DNA of 64,000 nt from Terrirhizobium terrae (GCF_030323265.1 NZ_CP104992.1:248001-312000); one strand, 5' to 3'; shown: positions 54,597 to 63,999, counted from the stretch's first letter. Numbers and translations are program-made. The notes: a model not told the origin generated them from the letters alone.

Positions 54597-55580
54597 CTAC
54601 CGAGCCGGACCGCCATCAATAGCATTGGCACCCGCCTCCATGCCGCCCGCGGCCTGGATCAGCCGACGTCCGTACTGGCGCGGCGCGCAGCCCATGGTCT
54701 TCTTGAACGCGTTGCTGAAGGCGCTTTCGGATTCGTAGCCCAGCGAGACGCAGATCTGCGAAATCGGATCGCTCGTCCGGCTGAGCCGGTCGGCGGCAAG
54801 CAGCATGCGCCAGCGGGTGAGATAATCCATCGGCGTTTCGCCCACCATTTCGCGGAATTTCAAGGCGAAGGTCGAGCGGGACATGCCCGCCTGCGCCGCA
54901 AGCTCCTGCAGCGTCCAGCGGCGCGGCGGATCGGCATGGATTGCGGTCATCGCGGCGCCGATCTGCCGGTCGCTCAGCGCCGAGAGCCATCCCGCTTCAC
55001 TGCCCTGTGCCGTATCTCCATCACCACCCTGCGCCATATGTAACCGCAAAGCCTCGACCAGCATCATCTGCGCCAGTTGCTGCAGCACGAGCAGGCCGCC
55101 GGGCCGCGGCTCGCGCAATTCCTGCATCGTCCGCTCCACCGGCCATCTGAGCGCCGCCGTCTCCGGCCGGCCACGGATATGCACGACCGGCGGCAGCATC
55201 CGCCGCAGCCGTCCCGCATCGCTGCCATCAAGCGCAAACCGGCTGCTGACGATGAAGCAGTCGCCGCCGCCATTATGGGTCACGATCCCGCCATTGCGCG
55301 ATTTCCAGAAGACGGAGGACGCCTGCTCCGCCGGCGCGTCAAGATCGCTGCCGAGCCAGAAGGACCGGCCGCTCGCCAAGAGGAAGCAGTCACCCTCATC
55401 GAGCCGAACAGGCTCCATGCCTTCGACCATCAGCCAGCAATGCCCGGTTACCACCGCACCAGTCTTGATCCCCAGCCCCTGCTCGGGAAACTGGATCGCC
55501 CACGCGCCACCAGCGTCTAGGCCGGCGGACATGTAGTTACGGGGCTTGAGAAGCGAGAGAACGTCTGAGAGCGGATCCAT
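54597..55580 (-). CDS. AraC-family regulator with cupin sensor
   Basis: 327 residues. N-terminal cupin-like ligand domain ('GHCWLMVEGMEPVRLDEGDC') of the AraC_binding_2 type; C-terminal two helix-turn-helix units: 'WTLQELAAQAGMSRSTFALK' and 'ISQICVSLGYESESAFSNAF'. Divergent from the NAD-epimerase gene at 55764, its most likely target (184-base gap). Confidence 0.93.
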   Translation of the reverse strand: MDPLSDVLSLLKPRNYMSAGLDAGGAWAIQFPEQGLGIKTGAVVTGHCWLMVEGMEPVRLDEGDCFLLASGRSFWLGSDLDAPAEQASSVFWKSRNGGIVTHNGGGDCFIVSSRFALDGSDAGRLRRMLPPVVHIRGRPETAALRWPVERTMQELREPRPGGLLVLQQLAQMMLVEALRLHMAQGGDGDTAQGSEAGWLSALSDRQIGAAMTAIHADPPRRWTLQELAAQAGMSRSTFALKFREMVGETPMDYLTRWRMLLAADRLSRTSDPISQICVSLGYESESAFSNAFKKTMGCAPRQYGRRLIQAAGGMEAGANAIDGGPAR

Positions 55581-55763
55581 GGCAACCCTGGGATTGAAAT
55601 GACGGACGCAGCCTATCCCGCTTGGCTAATTAAGAACAGACACTCGGACGATCTCGCATGAATGCCGGACGCCACAGCATGGATCGTCCGCAATCCCCTG
55701 CTTACGCTTGGTCGTGTTGCTGCTCCCGCAGTGCGTAAGACACGTTTCAGGAAGGACATATCC

Positions 55764-56654
55764 ATGCGCGTATTCGTCACCGGCGCCACAGGTTTCGTCG
55801 GCTCCGCCGTCGTCCGCGAACTCATTGACGCAGGCCATCAGGTCACCGGCCTTGCCCGTTCGGAAAACTCTGCCGCGGCTCTCGTTGCCGCCGGCGCGAC
55901 CGCCCATCATGGCCATCTGGAGGACCTGGACAGCCTGAGGCGAGGCGCGGATGCTGCCGACGCCACCATCCATTGCGGCTTCATCCACGATTTCTCCCGT
56001 TTCAAGGAAAATTGCGAGCTCGACCGCCGCGTGGTGGATGCGCTCGGCTCCACCCTTGCAGGCTCCAATCGGCTTCTGGTCGTCACCTCCGGCACTGGTC
56101 TCATCACCCCCGGCAGGATCGCAACGGAAGACGACCTGCCGACACCCGGCCGCAATCCCCGCATCGCTTCGGAAGAAGCCGCGGCAGCAGCCGCAGCGAA
56201 GGGCGCACGCGTCTCGATCATACGCCTACCGCCATCCGTCCACGGCGAAGGCGACCACGGCTTCGTGCCGATCCTGATCGATCTCGCCCGCCGCACTGGC
56301 GTGTCCGCCTATGTCGGCAATGGTGAAAACCGCTGGCCGGCGGTTCACCGCCGCGATGCTGCCCGCCTCTACCGTGCTGTCGTCGAAAGCGGCATAACAG
56401 AACCCCGTTATCACGCAGTGGCCGAGGAAGGCATCATGTTTCGCGAGATTGCCGAGGTCATCGGGAGCCAGCTCGGCGTGCCTGTGGTCAGCAAGAGCCA
56501 CGAGGAGGCGGCCGAACATTTCGAATGGTTCGCCCATTTCGCCCAGCTGGACGGACCGGCTTCCTCCGAACACACGAAGCGCCTCACGAGCTGGCAGCCG
56601 CACGAAACGGACCTGCTGGACGACCTCAGGCAGCCTTATTACGTCGCCGCCTGA
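55764..56654 (+). CDS. NAD(P)-dependent epimerase/dehydratase-family (extended SDR) protein
   Basis: 296 residues. 'MRVFVTGATGFVGSAVVREL' cofactor motif, 'GLARSENSAAALVAAGATAH', and 'ARVSIIRLPPSVHGEGDHGF'. The usual Tyr-x3-Lys is not evident ('RIASEEAAAAAAAKGAR'), as in the atypical NAD-binding oxidoreductases of this group. Start at 55764 with AGGAAGGA. Divergent from the AraC gene. Confidence 0.88.
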   Translation: MRVFVTGATGFVGSAVVRELIDAGHQVTGLARSENSAAALVAAGATAHHGHLEDLDSLRRGADAADATIHCGFIHDFSRFKENCELDRRVVDALGSTLAGSNRLLVVTSGTGLITPGRIATEDDLPTPGRNPRIASEEAAAAAAAKGARVSIIRLPPSVHGEGDHGFVPILIDLARRTGVSAYVGNGENRWPAVHRRDAARLYRAVVESGITEPRYHAVAEEGIMFREIAEVIGSQLGVPVVSKSHEEAAEHFEWFAHFAQLDGPASSEHTKRLTSWQPHETDLLDDLRQPYYVAA

Positions 56655-56668
56655 TTGCGCTTGCAGAA

Positions 56669-56697
56669 GCACCCGGGCGACGTGATCACCCGGGTGC
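56669..56697 (+). terminator. Hairpin after the epimerase gene
   Basis: Nine-base stem GCACCCGGG / CCCGGGTGC with an 11-base loop, 15 bases past the stop. No T-run, so a possible weak terminator. Confidence 0.55.
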
Positions 56698-56887
56698 CTT
56701 GCTTCGATCGGCCGGTCAATGCACCGCGCCGGAACCGCCGGCCGCGACCAACGCGCAAGGCCGGCCGACTGGACCGTGCACTACGGCACCGCAGTGGCGC
56801 ACGCACGCACCGGCCTTGACGCGAACCCATGACGCGTGAAGCGAATTTCCGCTTGACGAAAATCTGCCCAGGTCTAAGCCTGCCGAC

Positions 56888-57876
56888 ATGACCGACGCGT
56901 CCCAGACCACCGACAGCATTCTCCGTTCCACGCCTGACAATCCGGCACCCGACGATGTCACCGCCGGCTATTTCACCGGCCATCGCGGCGTAAGGATCCG
57001 CTACGCCCTGTTCCGCTCGGCCGTCGTGCCGGCGCGGGGCACCGTCGTGCTCCTGCAGGGCCGCAACGAGTTCATCGAGAAGTATTACGAGACGATCCGC
57101 GACCTGAATGCCATGGGACTCTGGGTCGCGACCTACGACCTGCGCGGCCAGGGCGGCTCCGATCGCCTGGCGAAGAACCCGAACAAGGGCCATGTGCGCC
57201 GCTTTGCCGATTACGAGCGGGATCTTGAGATCTTCCTCGAGCAGATCGTCCTGCCGGACGCCCGCCTGCCCTTCTTTCTCGTCGCCCATTCCACCGGTGC
57301 GCTGATCGCGCTGTCGGCCGCGCCTCATCTGTCGAACCGCATCAGTCGCATGGCGCTCTGCGCCCCTATGTCGGCTTCCACGGCCAGCCTTTACCCGAAA
57401 AGGCAGTGCGGCCGCTTACCCGCCTCATGTCCTGGACCGGCTTCGGCGGCATGCAGATGGGCGGCGACAAGCGCATGATCCCCTTCGAAGGCAACGGCCT
57501 GACCGGCGACCGGCGCCGCTTCGATCGCAATATCGGCCTTTACAAGACGTTCCGGGATATCACCGTCGGCGCACCGACGGCCCGCTGGATCCACGAGACG
57601 CTGAAGGCCGCGGCCCGCGTCTCGTCCCAGACGCACCTGACGGAAATCACCATTCCGACGCTCATCCTGGCGCCGGTTCTGGACGGCATCGTGCCCTACC
57701 GCCTGCAGGAAAATCTGTCGCGCAATTTCCGGGCAGGACAGCTCATCACCGTCACCGGCGGCCGCCACGAGCTGCTTCAGGAAAAGGATATCTATCGCGC
57801 CCAAGCCATGGCAGCGATCGAGGCCTTCATGCCCGGCCTCGACGGCGGCCTGAACCTGTCGGAAACGGAGACCTGA
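56888..57876 (+). CDS. Lysophospholipase/monoacylglycerol-lipase-like alpha/beta hydrolase (one-base frameshift)
   Basis: 329 residues after repair. 'GTVVLLQGRNEFIEKYYETI', 'VATYDLRGQGGSDRLAKNP', nucleophile elbow 'FLVAHSTGALIALSA' (His-Ser-Thr-Gly), acid Asp in 'ILAPVLDGIVP', catalytic His in 'VTGGRHELLQE'. This is the PldB/serine aminopeptidase S33 group. The frame is lost in a C-run 57363-57366; one more C gives 'LCAPYVGFHGQPLPEKAV'. Stands between the epimerase and convergent hisN. Confidence 0.9.
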
Positions 57877-57909
57877 ACAGGCCTCCGCTTCTAAGTCATC
57901 AAGCCTAAA

Positions 57910-58686
57910 TCAGCGCTTTGCCAGCAGCGCCATCGCCTCTTCATGCACGGCCTTCGAGCCAGCGGCGATGATATTGCCGCCGTTCTCCGGCCGTCCGCCG
58001 TCCCAGGTGGTGATCACGCCACCGGCCTGTTCGATCAGCGGGATCAGCGCTCCGACATCATAGGGCTGCAGGCTGTTTTCGACGACGAGGTCGATATTGC
58101 CGGACGCGAGCAGCGCATAGGCGTAGCAATCGCAGCCATAGCGGAACAGCCGCACCTTCTCCTCCACCGACCGATAAAGCTCGAGATCACTACCGGTAAA
58201 GATATGCGGCGAGGTGGTGAACAGGATCGCATCCTTCAGCGATCCGCAGTCACGCACCGAAATCTGCCGCTCGCCATCCGGCCCCGAATACCAGGACTGC
58301 TCGCCGTCGGCGAAATAGCGCTCGCCGATGAACGGCTGATCGACCAGGCCCATGGAGGCACGGCCATCGGAACGGAGCCCGATCAGCGTACCCCAGACCG
58401 GCAGGCCGGATATGAAGGCACGCGTCCCGTCGATCGGATCGATCACCCAGACATGCTCGCGATCGAGGCCGATATTGCCGTGTTCCTCGCCGAGGATGCC
58501 GTGCTCGGGAAAGCGCTCGCCGATCAGTGCCCGGATCGCCGTCTCGGCCGCACGATCTCCCTCGGTCACCGGATCAAAACCGCCCGCCAGCTTGTTGACC
58601 ACCGAAATCCCGGTACGAAAACGCGGCAGCGTCTCGCCCTTGGCGGCATCCGCAAGCGCGTAGAAGAAATCACGGTCTGGCAGCAT
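57910..58686 (-). CDS. hisN: Histidinol-phosphatase, inositol-monophosphatase type
   Basis: 258 residues. Magnesium phosphatase of the IMPase fold: 'GILGEEHGNIG' (metal Glu), 'VWVIDPIDGTRAFISGLPVW' (metal Asp x2), 'YDVGALIPLIEQAGGVITTW' (third Asp). In alphaproteobacteria this type supplies the histidinol-phosphate phosphatase; activity on inositol or other phosphates cannot be excluded. The start at 58686 has AGGAG. Divergent from the MmgR-like sRNA, whose Rfam family was named after such a neighbour. Confidence 0.88.
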   Translation of the reverse strand: MLPDRDFFYALADAAKGETLPRFRTGISVVNKLAGGFDPVTEGDRAAETAIRALIGERFPEHGILGEEHGNIGLDREHVWVIDPIDGTRAFISGLPVWGTLIGLRSDGRASMGLVDQPFIGERYFADGEQSWYSGPDGERQISVRDCGSLKDAILFTTSPHIFTGSDLELYRSVEEKVRLFRYGCDCYAYALLASGNIDLVVENSLQPYDVGALIPLIEQAGGVITTWDGGRPENGGNIIAAGSKAVHEEAMALLAKR

Positions 58687-58835
58687 CGGCAGGCTCCTGA
58701 AAATAGCAAGAAGAAAGGGACGCGCCTTCATAGGCTGTCCCGGAGCCCATGAAAACCGCCTTTGGTGCAACCCGTGCCAAGACCTTAATCACAACGCACA
58801 AAAATGACGCAAATTTAATCACCGCAAAAATGTGA

Positions 58836-58865
58836 TTGACATTTGTGCATGGCTCGTCGTAAATT
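58836..58865 (+). promoter_or_regulatory. Promoter of the MmgR-like sRNA
   Basis: -35 box TTGACA (58836-58841) and -10-like TAAATT (58860-58865), 18 bases apart, placing the start near 58872, exactly where the first sRNA stem begins. Confidence 0.75.
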
Positions 58866-58871
58866 CTACAT

Positions 58872-58946
58872 ACAGTCTTTGACTGTAAATACCCTCCTTG
58901 GGTGTTTCCTCCCTAGACTTAGCCGCGCGAACAGCGCGGTTTTTTT
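58872..58946 (+). ncRNA. mmgR: MmgR / alpha-r8-type small RNA (Rfam suhB-like)
   Basis: About 75 nt. Stem 1 ACAGTC-TTT-GACTGT (58872-58886); stem 2 AAATACCC-TCCTT-GGGTGTTT (58884-58907); an unpaired TTTCCTCCCT (58905-58914), the conserved motif of the alpha-r8 family as I recall it; then the terminator CCGCGC-GAACA-GCGCGG with seven T. In Sinorhizobium MmgR restrains polyhydroxybutyrate granule build-up and depends on Hfq. No reading frame inside. Placement between hisN and an N-formylglutamate amidohydrolase gene fits the family. Confidence 0.88.
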
Positions 58947-59048
58947 GCCCGCGATTCCGCCGGCAGGCGCATGGCGCAGATAGCCCTCGCCTTTCCACGG
59001 GCCAAACAAGCTCCGCGAGAAAAATTTCGAACTATCGGAAAGACAAGA

Positions 59049-59954
59049 CTATTCGGCCGCGAGCGCGCTCATGCCACCGGAAAAATCGCCGACATAGTCG
59101 GCCATCTGGCGCATGAAGGTGGAGAGCGCTGCTGCGATGACCGGAAACTCGCGTTTCTTCTCCAGCGTCGTCTCATCGACATAGAGCGCACGGTTGATCT
59201 CGATCTGCAGCGCATGCAGACCACGCACGGGGCGGCCGTAATGTTCGGTGATGAAACCGCCCGCATAAGGCTTGTTGCGCACCGCCGAAAAACCCATCCC
59301 GTCGAGAAAATCCAGTGCCGCCCGCGACAGCTCGGCGGACGCACTCGTGCCGTAGCGGTCGCCGATGATGAAGTCGGGCCTAAGTTCCGAACCGGAAAGC
59401 CGGATATTGCCCGGCATCGAATGGCAGTCGATCAGGATTGCAAGCCCGAAGCGCGCATGGGTGCGCGCGATCAGCCGGCGCAGGCAGGTATGATAGGGCT
59501 TGTAGATCGCCTCGATGCGAGCCAGCCCCTCCTCCACAGACAACCGCTTGCGGTAGATCTCCATATTCTCCGCAACGATCCGCGGGATTGTCCCGAGGCC
59601 ACCCGCAACGCGCATCGAGCCGATATTCACAAAAGGCGGCAGCGGCCCGTCGAACATGCGCGGATCGAGCTCATAGGGCTCGCGGTTCACATCAAGATAG
59701 GCGCGTGGAAAGTGGGCTGCGAGAAGCGGCGCACCGAGTTCGGGCGCATCCGCGAAAAGCTCGTCGACATAGTGGTCCGCGGAGCGGCGGATGGAGAGCG
59801 AATCGAGATTGCTGTTCTGGAGCAGGTCTTCCGGATAGTGCCGGCCGCTATGGGGAGAATTGAAGACGAACGGTATGGTCTGCGCTACAGGCTCCCTGAC
59901 TTCGAACTGCTGCCCGTTTTCCAACCGTTCAAAGTCTCCCGCGGCGTGATCCAT
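59049..59954 (-). CDS. N-formylglutamate amidohydrolase family protein (second copy)
   Basis: 301 residues. 'IPFVFNSPHSGRHYPEDLL' (metal His), 'HFPRAYLDVNREPYELDPRM', 'GLAILIDCHSMPGNIRLSG' (Asp, His) and 'GGFITEHYGRPVRGLHALQI' with 'EINRALYVDE' are typical. Longer than the copy at 5508-6302 and only distantly similar, so a different subfamily. No hut genes nearby. Divergent from cpdR, which it also neighbours in other alphaproteobacteria. Confidence 0.92.
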   Translation of the reverse strand: MDHAAGDFERLENGQQFEVREPVAQTIPFVFNSPHSGRHYPEDLLQNSNLDSLSIRRSADHYVDELFADAPELGAPLLAAHFPRAYLDVNREPYELDPRMFDGPLPPFVNIGSMRVAGGLGTIPRIVAENMEIYRKRLSVEEGLARIEAIYKPYHTCLRRLIARTHARFGLAILIDCHSMPGNIRLSGSELRPDFIIGDRYGTSASAELSRAALDFLDGMGFSAVRNKPYAGGFITEHYGRPVRGLHALQIEINRALYVDETTLEKKREFPVIAAALSTFMRQMADYVGDFSGGMSALAAE

Positions 59955-60136
59955 CCTGCCTTTACCATGTCACGAACAAGTCCTGTGGGTATGTTGCCAG
60001 TTGCCTGACGGCAAGTCCATATATTATCTATACCCCACCAAACGCCGATCCAGGCCGGTTAAACGGAAATTTACCGTAAGCTGGCATGATGGAAGGCTCA
60101 TACAACCCCTGGCATGCACGGATAGCGGTCCCGAAG

Positions 60137-60499
60137 ATGATACAGAAAATCCTTCTCGCCGAAGACGACAACGATATGCGCCGTTTTCTGGTGAAGGCCC
60201 TGGAAAAGGCCGGATACAAGGTCGATTCCTTTGACAATGGCGCCAGCGCCTATGACAGGCTGCGCGAAGAGCCCTTCTCGCTCCTCCTGACCGACATCGT
60301 CATGCCGGAAATGGACGGCATCGAGCTCGCCCGCCGCGCGACCGAACTCGACCCGGACTTGAAGGTCATGTTCATCACCGGTTTCGCCGCCGTTGCGCTG
60401 AATTCCGACTCGAAGGCACCGAAGGACGCCAAGGTCCTGTCGAAGCCCTTCCACCTGCGCGACCTCGTCGACGAAGTGAACAAGCTTCTCGCCGCCTGA
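60137..60499 (+). CDS. cpdR: CpdR-type single-domain response regulator
   Basis: 120 residues, receiver domain only. Acid pocket 'LLAEDDNDMRRFLVKAL', phospho-acceptor Asp in 'LLLTDIVMPEMDGIELARR', Thr in 'KVMFITGFAAVAL', Lys in 'KVLSKPFHLRDLVDEV'. In Caulobacter and Sinorhizobium unphosphorylated CpdR directs ClpXP to the cell pole and primes breakdown of cell-cycle proteins; CckA-ChpT controls its phosphorylation. The start MIQKILLAEDD at 60137 fits family length; an upstream in-frame ATG at 60086 is less likely. Confidence 0.93.
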   Translation: MIQKILLAEDDNDMRRFLVKALEKAGYKVDSFDNGASAYDRLREEPFSLLLTDIVMPEMDGIELARRATELDPDLKVMFITGFAAVALNSDSKAPKDAKVLSKPFHLRDLVDEVNKLLAA

Positions 60500-60685
60500 T
60501 CCGGGCATCGCACGATCTGATTCCGGCACGCCCGAACACGGAAAATTCCGATTTCGGGACGCACCACGCGGTCATCCACAACCGCGAAAACCCTTGAAAT
60601 GCGGACCTGTCAAAAAAGCTTCGCACTTCATCAAAAAACCGGTTGACGGCCCGACCGCTCTATGGTCTATGCGCCGACATCGGAT

Positions 60686-60760
<75 letters not shown>

Positions 60761-60787
60761 TCCTTCCTCCTCGGAGGATAAAGCAAG

Positions 60788-60807
60788 AGCCCCTTACGGG
60801 GCTTTTT
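60788..60807 (+). terminator. Terminator of tRNA-Val
   Basis: AGCCCC-TTAC-GGGGCT followed by five T, 28 bases after the tRNA. Confidence 0.92.
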
Positions 60808-60831
60808 CTTTTTCAAGCAATGACTTGCCCC

Positions 60832-60875
60832 AAACAAAAGCCCGGCTTGCGATGCAGCCGGGCTTGTTGGTTTCA
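60832..60875. repeat. 44-bp direct repeat, left copy (also a terminator)
   Basis: Identical over 44 bases to 62598-62641. It holds the hairpin AAGCCCGGCT / AGCCGGGCTT with loop TGCGATGC; on the minus strand it ends in TTTTGTTT, so it should terminate the membrane-protein gene at 60935. The base just outside begins with TTGCCC in both copies. Confidence 0.95.
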
Positions 60876-60934
60876 GGATGGCTATCTACTGCCAAGAGGA
60901 CTGGGCGAGCCGCCGCTTGGCGCTTGCTACTATC

Positions 60935-62431
60935 TCAGGGACTTGTTCTCAGGATGATAATGTCTGGTTCACAGGCAACTGTCGCCAATGAAACGCCGGA
61001 AAGGGTGAGTGTGTCCGGGCTCGCTGCGGTTACAACGCCAGCTTGCCCGTTGTTTTGTCCGCCAATTATTTTGATCTCGTTCCCAACCCGAAAAATCCCG
61101 AAGCCGGCATCCTGAACCTGCACAGTATCAGGCCCCGTGAAACGCACATGAGAACTCATCAGATATCGTGAAGACGATCCACTACGAACGAGGAAGCGGA
61201 AATGCTCCGGCCCGATCGTGTGCCCCACCTGCATGTATATCTGGCGCAAGCGATGCACATGGGGATCATTAAGCCTCAAGCCGATATTGGCTGTCACGAA
61301 AGCTGCATCGTAGGATGATGCACGCCCCGTGCCCGCCGTCGTAGCAGGCACCGGAACGTCTGTCATCAGCGCCGCCCCGATGATTTCCAATTGCAACTTG
61401 TTGTAGCAGAGATTGTCAAATGCCGCACGCTCGAGATCGAACAATGTTCTCACCCCAAGCTTCCACAGGGCGCCAATCGCTTTCGGACCCGCGGAAGCAC
61501 AAAGCTGCGCTTGCGCCACCCAATCCATGATCTGGTAGACACCATAAGGCGTCTCAACGAACAGCATAAGCGGATTGGCCGCTGCTAGGTTCTGTGTCGA
61601 CGACAAATGGTAGTCAGAGAGGCGATCGCGCGTTTCCGTATCAATACCATCGATTAACTCGATGGGCGTTGCCTCAAAGAGCTTGAAGATCTCAGGATTT
61701 TCCCGTTTGAAATTGCTCAAGCGGCTCTTGGTCATCAGCCAGCGGATCGCAGCTTGCGGCAGGACACCAGCTGTGAAGCAGAGTATGATCGCCACTGACG
61801 GCCAAGAAGCGGAGGCGTTTTTCGTATCGGCCGTATTGGAGTAATCAACGAGATAGACGACCGCCACGATCAGCACTGCCGTGCCGACACCGGCAACGAT
61901 ACTGATGGTGCCCTCAATGATCATCGCGGGACTGAGGTCGAAATTATTGATGGCCCGGTATACCTGGCGGATCTCCGTTAGATAGGAGCCCAAAAGCGCG
62001 CTGCTCATGCCATAAACCCATAGCGGCAACTTTTCGCACGATACGGCCGCGTCTTTCAAACATTCCGCAACATTAAGGTGATCGAAGGTTGCCGGCAGGC
62101 GGGCTGAAAATATCGCCGCAAAACAAAACCAGCATAGGGATCCAACAATCGCGAAGAAAGGGATGAGAGACAGAACCCAGTCTCTCGTGCCAAAATCCTG
62201 CGGCTGCCGAGTGGATGTCTGGCTATCCAGAAAATACCTGAACTTCACAAATTCAAACGATGGGAGAAGCCTTGGCTGGCCTGACACGGCGGAGGTGTCA
62301 AAGACCGCTACAAGATCCCGGATAACCTCTTGTCGTCGCCGTTTGACGGTTCCTCTAATCAGGATCAGAGCCGCCGGGAGCACCACTGCAAACAGCAATG
62401 CGGCGATAACCGCCGGCCATGTATTCGTCAT
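60935..62431 (-). CDS. Hypothetical multi-domain membrane protein
   Basis: 498 residues from the ATG at 62431 (MTNTWPAVIAALLFAVVLP), led by GGGGGAG. Four to five transmembrane segments (residues ~5-27, 90-112, 141-160, 172-196, 215-235). Then a soluble region with two helix-hairpin-helix-like stretches: 'PIELIDGIDTETRDRLSDYH' and 'AGPKAIGALWKLGVRTLFDL'. The last ~60 residues ('GNEIKIIGGQNNGQAGVVTA' and 'DTLTLSGVSLAT') resemble a small beta domain common in phage structural proteins. Base use is AT-richer than neighbours. No family recognised; bracketed by 44-bp direct repeats beside a tRNA gene, so probably an acquired gene. Confidence 0.78.
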   Translation of the reverse strand: MTNTWPAVIAALLFAVVLPAALILIRGTVKRRRQEVIRDLVAVFDTSAVSGQPRLLPSFEFVKFRYFLDSQTSTRQPQDFGTRDWVLSLIPFFAIVGSLCWFCFAAIFSARLPATFDHLNVAECLKDAAVSCEKLPLWVYGMSSALLGSYLTEIRQVYRAINNFDLSPAMIIEGTISIVAGVGTAVLIVAVVYLVDYSNTADTKNASASWPSVAIILCFTAGVLPQAAIRWLMTKSRLSNFKRENPEIFKLFEATPIELIDGIDTETRDRLSDYHLSSTQNLAAANPLMLFVETPYGVYQIMDWVAQAQLCASAGPKAIGALWKLGVRTLFDLERAAFDNLCYNKLQLEIIGAALMTDVPVPATTAGTGRASSYDAAFVTANIGLRLNDPHVHRLRQIYMQVGHTIGPEHFRFLVRSGSSSRYLMSSHVRFTGPDTVQVQDAGFGIFRVGNEIKIIGGQNNGQAGVVTAASPDTLTLSGVSLATVACEPDIIILRTSP

Positions 62432-62597
62432 TTGCTTATTCTCCCCCAGTGCGCCGCGCGGCTTTGCCGAGCGTTGAAAATGCATCCCCCTGAGAACTAG
62501 AATAACCGAATGCTACGCCTGCTTTCTACCAACGAGGCGCAATTTTAAATTGTATAAAATAGAAGACCCAGCTAAATGTATCAAAGTGGTTGCCCAA

Positions 62598-62641
62598 AAA
62601 CAAAAGCCCGGCTTGCGATGCAGCCGGGCTTGTTGGTTTCA
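62598..62641. repeat. 44-bp direct repeat, right copy (terminator of the chemoreceptor gene)
   Basis: Same 44 bases as 60832-60875. On the minus strand it lies 37 bases past the chemoreceptor stop and forms AAGCCCGGCT-GCATCGCA-AGCCGGGCTT then TTGTTTTT, a good intrinsic terminator. Confidence 0.95.
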
Positions 62642-62677
62642 CGGTAGATTTCGGTCTTTCGATCGAGCCGTTGCGCT

Positions 62678-63999
62678 TCAGAATTCATCCCAGTCGTCAG
62701 CGTTACCAGCACCGACTCCGGCCGCCGCCGCCGCCTTCGTTCCGAACGCATTCGCAAGCCTGTCGACCATGCCGCGGGCCGGCGAGGCCTTGGGCAGTGA
62801 ATTCTCGCCGGCAGCCTTCACCGAAGCCATGCGGCGCAGGTCGGCTTTCAGCGATTGTGCTGTTGCGGAGAGCGACGGAGATGCAGATCGGTGCGCCTCA
62901 CCTCGCGCATGCCCGGCTCCTGCCGGCACGCCACCTTGCAAGCCTCCCTGTTGCGTCTGCGCGGCCTCACCCTCTGCCCCGAGTTCGAAGCGCGACACGA
63001 GCTCCCTGAGACGTCCCGCCTCGTTGGCAAGCGTCGCACCGGCAGCGTTCGCCTCTTCCACCATTGCGGCGTTCTGCTGGGTCACCTGGTCCATCTGGTT
63101 GACGGCATTGTTGACTTCGGCGAGGCCCGTCGACTGTTCGCGTGCCGAGGTGGCGATCGCGTCCATGTGCTGGTTGATCGTCACGATATAGGCCTCGATC
63201 GTCTTCAGCGCCTGGCCGGTAGCGCTGACCAGCTTCACGCCATTGTCGACCTCCGTGGACGAATTGCGGATCAGGTCCTTGATCTCCTTGGCAGCGGTCG
63301 CCGACCGCTGGGCGAGTTCGCGTACTTCCTGGGCAACGACGGCAAAGCCCTTGCCTGCCTCCCTGCCCGTGCCGCTTCGACACCGGCATTGAGGGCCAGC
63401 AGATTGGTCTGGAAGGCGATGTCGTCGATCACCCCGATAATATTGGAGATCTGGCCGGAAGACTGTTCGATATGCCCCATGGCCGCAACCGCATTGGCCA
63501 CGACGGCACCGGATTCGCGAGCGCTGTCATTGGCCTGGATCGCCACGACGCGAGCCTCGTCTGCGCGCTTGGAGGCGTTGGAGACATTCGCGGTGATCTC
63601 GTCGAGCGCCGCCGCCGTCTCTTCCAGCGAGGCCGCCTGCTGCTCGGTGCGTCGCGAAAGGTCGTCGGCGCTGTGGCTCACCTCGCGGGCGCCGCTGTCA
63701 ATCGAGCCGGTGGCACCGGCAACGGCTGCCATCGTCTCGCGCAACTGATCGACCGTGCGGTTGAAATCCGCCCGCAGACCTTCGAAATCCTGGGCGAAGT
63801 TTTTGGTCAGGCGGAAGCTGAGGTCACCTGCCGACAGATGCTTCAGTCCTTCGGCCAACCCTTGCGTCGCCTCGGCCATGGCCACAGCACGGTCGCGCTC
63901 CTGCGCGGCATTTCTCTGCCGCTGTTCCTCGCTCTCGTTGCGCTGCGCCTCGGCATCCGCCTCCAGTGCGCGGGTACGAAGCCCGTTATCCTTGAACAC
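62678..63999 (-). CDS. Methyl-accepting chemotaxis protein, C-terminal part (one-base frameshift)
   Basis: About 440 residues visible; the 5' end lies beyond the window. HAMP-like 'LAEGLKHLSAGDLSFRLTKN', methylation helices ('LSRRTEQQAASLEETAAALD'), and the signalling hairpin tip 'GVIDDIAFQTNLLALNAGVE' then 'AARAGEAGKGFAVVAQEVRE' after adding one G at 63361-63363. The very C-terminus DDWDEF fits the x-W-x-x-F docking peptide for CheR/CheB seen at the end of some receptors. No transmembrane segment in the visible part, so membrane or soluble type cannot be decided. Confidence 0.93.
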
